64,000 bases of DNA, taken from assembly GCA_037044905.1 (NCBI GenBank), contig JBAOKB010000009.1, positions 45,643 through 109,642 of the forward strand. The letters run 5' to 3'. The notes beneath the pieces are model-generated. The model searched no databases, was not told where the DNA came from, and worked only from the letters and a program-made list of their open reading frames with translations. Every line of letters starts with the position of its first letter. The first letter of the stretch is position 1. Origin of the DNA: Hortaea werneckii (taxonomy: Eukaryota > Ascomycota > Dothideomycetes > Mycosphaerellales > Teratosphaeriaceae). A program made the position numbers and the translations under genes. This document shows, in pieces, positions 62,234 through 64,000 of this stretch.

Positions 62234-63600
62234 ATGGACAAAACACGGCAGCAACGACAAGATGCAGATGGTGAACAGCAGCAGCAGCCGCCGCCAACAC
62301 AACTTCGACCGCGACCGGATCTCGTCGCGAAACCGATCCCGTTCCTCCATCCTACGCGCAAAGGGTACGAAGTCCGGGATGCGAACGAGAAGGACGGACC
62401 CGCCGACGCCGCCAATGCGAATGCTACTGCTGCGCAGTACCGGTGGAGGGCAAGGGATAATCGCAAAGGTAAGCTCTTTTACTAATGTCTTTGGCAAGAA
62501 GTCTTTAGCTGACCAAAAGTGCCAACCCTTCTTCAACTGCGATAGGTCGACACCCGCTAGTCATCCATTCCCGAAAGGGCACTGAGCCCCCTCTATCGAG
62601 AAGACTTGCCAGAACCGCACGGAATATCCTACGCATGCTGTACGTGTATGCCTGGTGGGATGTCTCATGGTGGATCGGGGTCCTATTCTCCGTGGGCTGC
62701 GTGCTGTTCGTTATAGCCGGTTGCTTCTACTGGGTGCCGATCGCGTGGCCGGCGACCGAGTTTCCCGGGGAGGAGCTCACGGCGGGCGGGATCCTGTCGT
62801 TCCTCGGCGCGACGCTGTTTGCAGTGGGAGGGTTCTTGTTAGTGGTCGAGGCGACGAATGAGAAGCAGACGGAGTGTTTTGGGTGGGCGGTGGAGAATGA
62901 GCTTTTTGGTGGTGGTGAGGAGGAAGAGGAAGAGCAGTCCGGGCCTCGTCCTCGTCGTCGTCCTGGTCAGGGTCGATCTTCGGATTTCGAAGTCAAGGCT
63001 GATGGAGCCCAGTCGAAACAGCGTCTTCGACCGGATCCAGCGCAATGCTCGCATCACCATCAAGTCGGATTCCGCACGGCGGCGGCAGGGGTTCCGAGGC
63101 CTTCCGGCCAGCGACGATGGCAGTGGTTACCTTCCTGGGACGAACTTCGGCACCATTATATCTTCGAGATCGGCTTCCTTGCATCCTTCACGCTCGCGAT
63201 TGGGACGTTCGTCTTCTGGGTGTCCGGCCTACTGGCACTACCGGGGATTTACAACCACCTGTCTCAAGGCGTCCTGCAAGGGATCTACTGGCTGACCTAC
63301 CTCGTCGGTGGCGTCTTGTTCGTCATCTCGAGCCTGCTGTACATGTTAGAGACGCAGGAGAAATGGTACCTGCCTGCTCCTCACGCGCTGGGATGGTGGA
63401 TCGGGGCATTTAATATGATCGGAAGTGTCGGGTGGACACTAAGCGCTGCGTTTGGCTACTGTACTGCGTCTTGGTGTGGATATCAAGGCGACCTGTCACT
63501 ACTGTGGGCGAGCATTGCTTATTTGATCGGGAGTGTGCTGCTGTGGTATGAGGCTATGGAGAAGTATCCCGTGGTCAGGATGGGGCGACATGGGAAGTGA
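62234..63600 (+). CDS. Multipass membrane protein, unrecognised fungal family
   Basis: Two exons, 62234..62468 and 62546..63600 (77-base intron, phase 1), 429 residues. A polar N tail (polyQ, PPPTQLRPRPD) continues into YEVRDANEKDGPADAAN, then a basic stretch (LSRRLARTARNILRM). About seven to eight hydrophobic spans follow, the first at VSWWIGVLFSVGCVLFVIAGCFYW. A long acidic then basic loop splits the spans (about 235-310, with EEEEEEQ and RPRRRPGQGR). The second group includes FEIGFLASFTLAIGTFVFWVSG, LTYLVGGVLFVISSLLYML and WWIGAFNMIGSVGWTLSAAFGY. Repeated WWIG at the start of spans in both halves suggests an internal duplication. Function unknown. Confidence 0.72.
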
Positions 63601-63632
63601 TAGTTGATGAGTTGCAACATCGACCACGGTAG

Positions 63633-64000
63633 ATTCGTCACGAGTCATTGACTGGCCCTGATATTTTCCAACATTTTAATAAGCAATTGCCCAGCCTTTC
63701 TGCTGATGACGCTACTAGTATTCGGAGGATTGAGCCGCACTTAAGCGAAGCTGATCCTTCGCCTTGGAAGGCCGAAGAGGCTAAGTCAGCTCCCGCTCCC
63801 GATCGTGATTTATATCGGGCCTACCTGGAGGCGCTTTTACTACTGTATGGAACACGGAGGTACCTCCTACCCCCCGAGGCCAGCCTGTTGCGTCGGGTGC
63901 TCAAAACGTTGGGAACAAAAACTATGCCTCAGGCAGACGGGATGAGAACCTTCAATCAGGCCACCTGCAGGTTGCTCATGTGGTTCGGTGCGGATCTCGC
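63633..64000 (+). other. Open frame running off the right edge, possible exon or gene relic
   Basis: After a TAG at 63630-63632 the frame stays open for 122 codons to the window end. It has no ATG until about codon 95. The residues look protein-like (helical stretches such as RDLYRAYLEALLLLYGTRRYL and ASLLRRVLKTLGTKTM). It could be an internal exon, a broken gene or chance in GC-rich DNA. No family is recognised. Confidence 0.3.

Overview
The window looks like nuclear DNA of a filamentous ascomycete (Pezizomycotina). Genes are spaced, most carry one to four short introns (about 55-100 bp, GT..AG, often with a CTAAC/CTAAT-like branch point), and there are no operons. Recognisable products include RFC, RXT3, SDE2, RGP1, BTN1, COX11, mitochondrial ribosomal proteins, a CE5 esterase and a GPI-anchored Ser/Gly-rich wall protein. 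The protein set would fit a dothideomycete such as a capnodialean/mycosphaerellalean fungus, but that placement is inference. I see no tRNA, rRNA, transposon, CRISPR or secondary-metabolite backbone gene.

Layout. 1-3.3 kb: a divergent pair of mitochondrial ribosomal protein genes, then the clamp-loader subunit RFC5. 3.7-14.3 kb: a small hydrophilic protein, a GT31-type glycosyltransferase, a secreted CE5 esterase, an MFS transporter, SUS1, a GNAT acetyltransferase and a secreted NTF2-fold protein. 15-21.5 kb: the most unusual part. A RING protein with a YEATS-like C-terminal half is followed by three diverged members of one unrecognised gene family that share a phase-1 intron and a C-terminal LPVEL motif. 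The middle member has an in-frame stop near its N terminus. This block ends in a tandem duplication of the SDE2 tail. 21.4-32.7 kb: SDE2, RGP1, an aspartyl-protease-like membrane protein that lacks the first catalytic Asp, a repeat-bearing GPI-anchored protein, and RRG9. 32.7-35.9 kb: a gene-poor, repeat-bearing stretch. 35.9-49 kb: RXT3, BTN1/CLN3, an mpaB-type (DUF2236) protein, and a RasGEF with an added P-loop domain. 49-64 kb: an SDR, BLOC1S1-like, a cupin, COX11, HIT1-like, a BRD8-like bromodomain protein, a small coiled-coil protein, a multipass membrane protein, and an open frame that runs off the right edge.

Most genes are housekeeping: mitochondrial translation and cytochrome oxidase assembly (mL61, bL28m, RRG9, COX11), chromatin (SUS1, RXT3, BRD8-like), DNA replication (RFC5), splicing and snoRNP assembly (SDE2, HIT1-like), and endomembrane traffic (RGP1, BTN1, BLOC1S1). 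They are adjacent rather than functionally clustered. The best candidate for something undescribed is the three-paralog family at 16.4-21.0 kb with the duplication scar at its edge.

All intron boundaries were read by eye from splice signals and frame; coordinates of multi-exon genes are spans, with exons given in the evidence.
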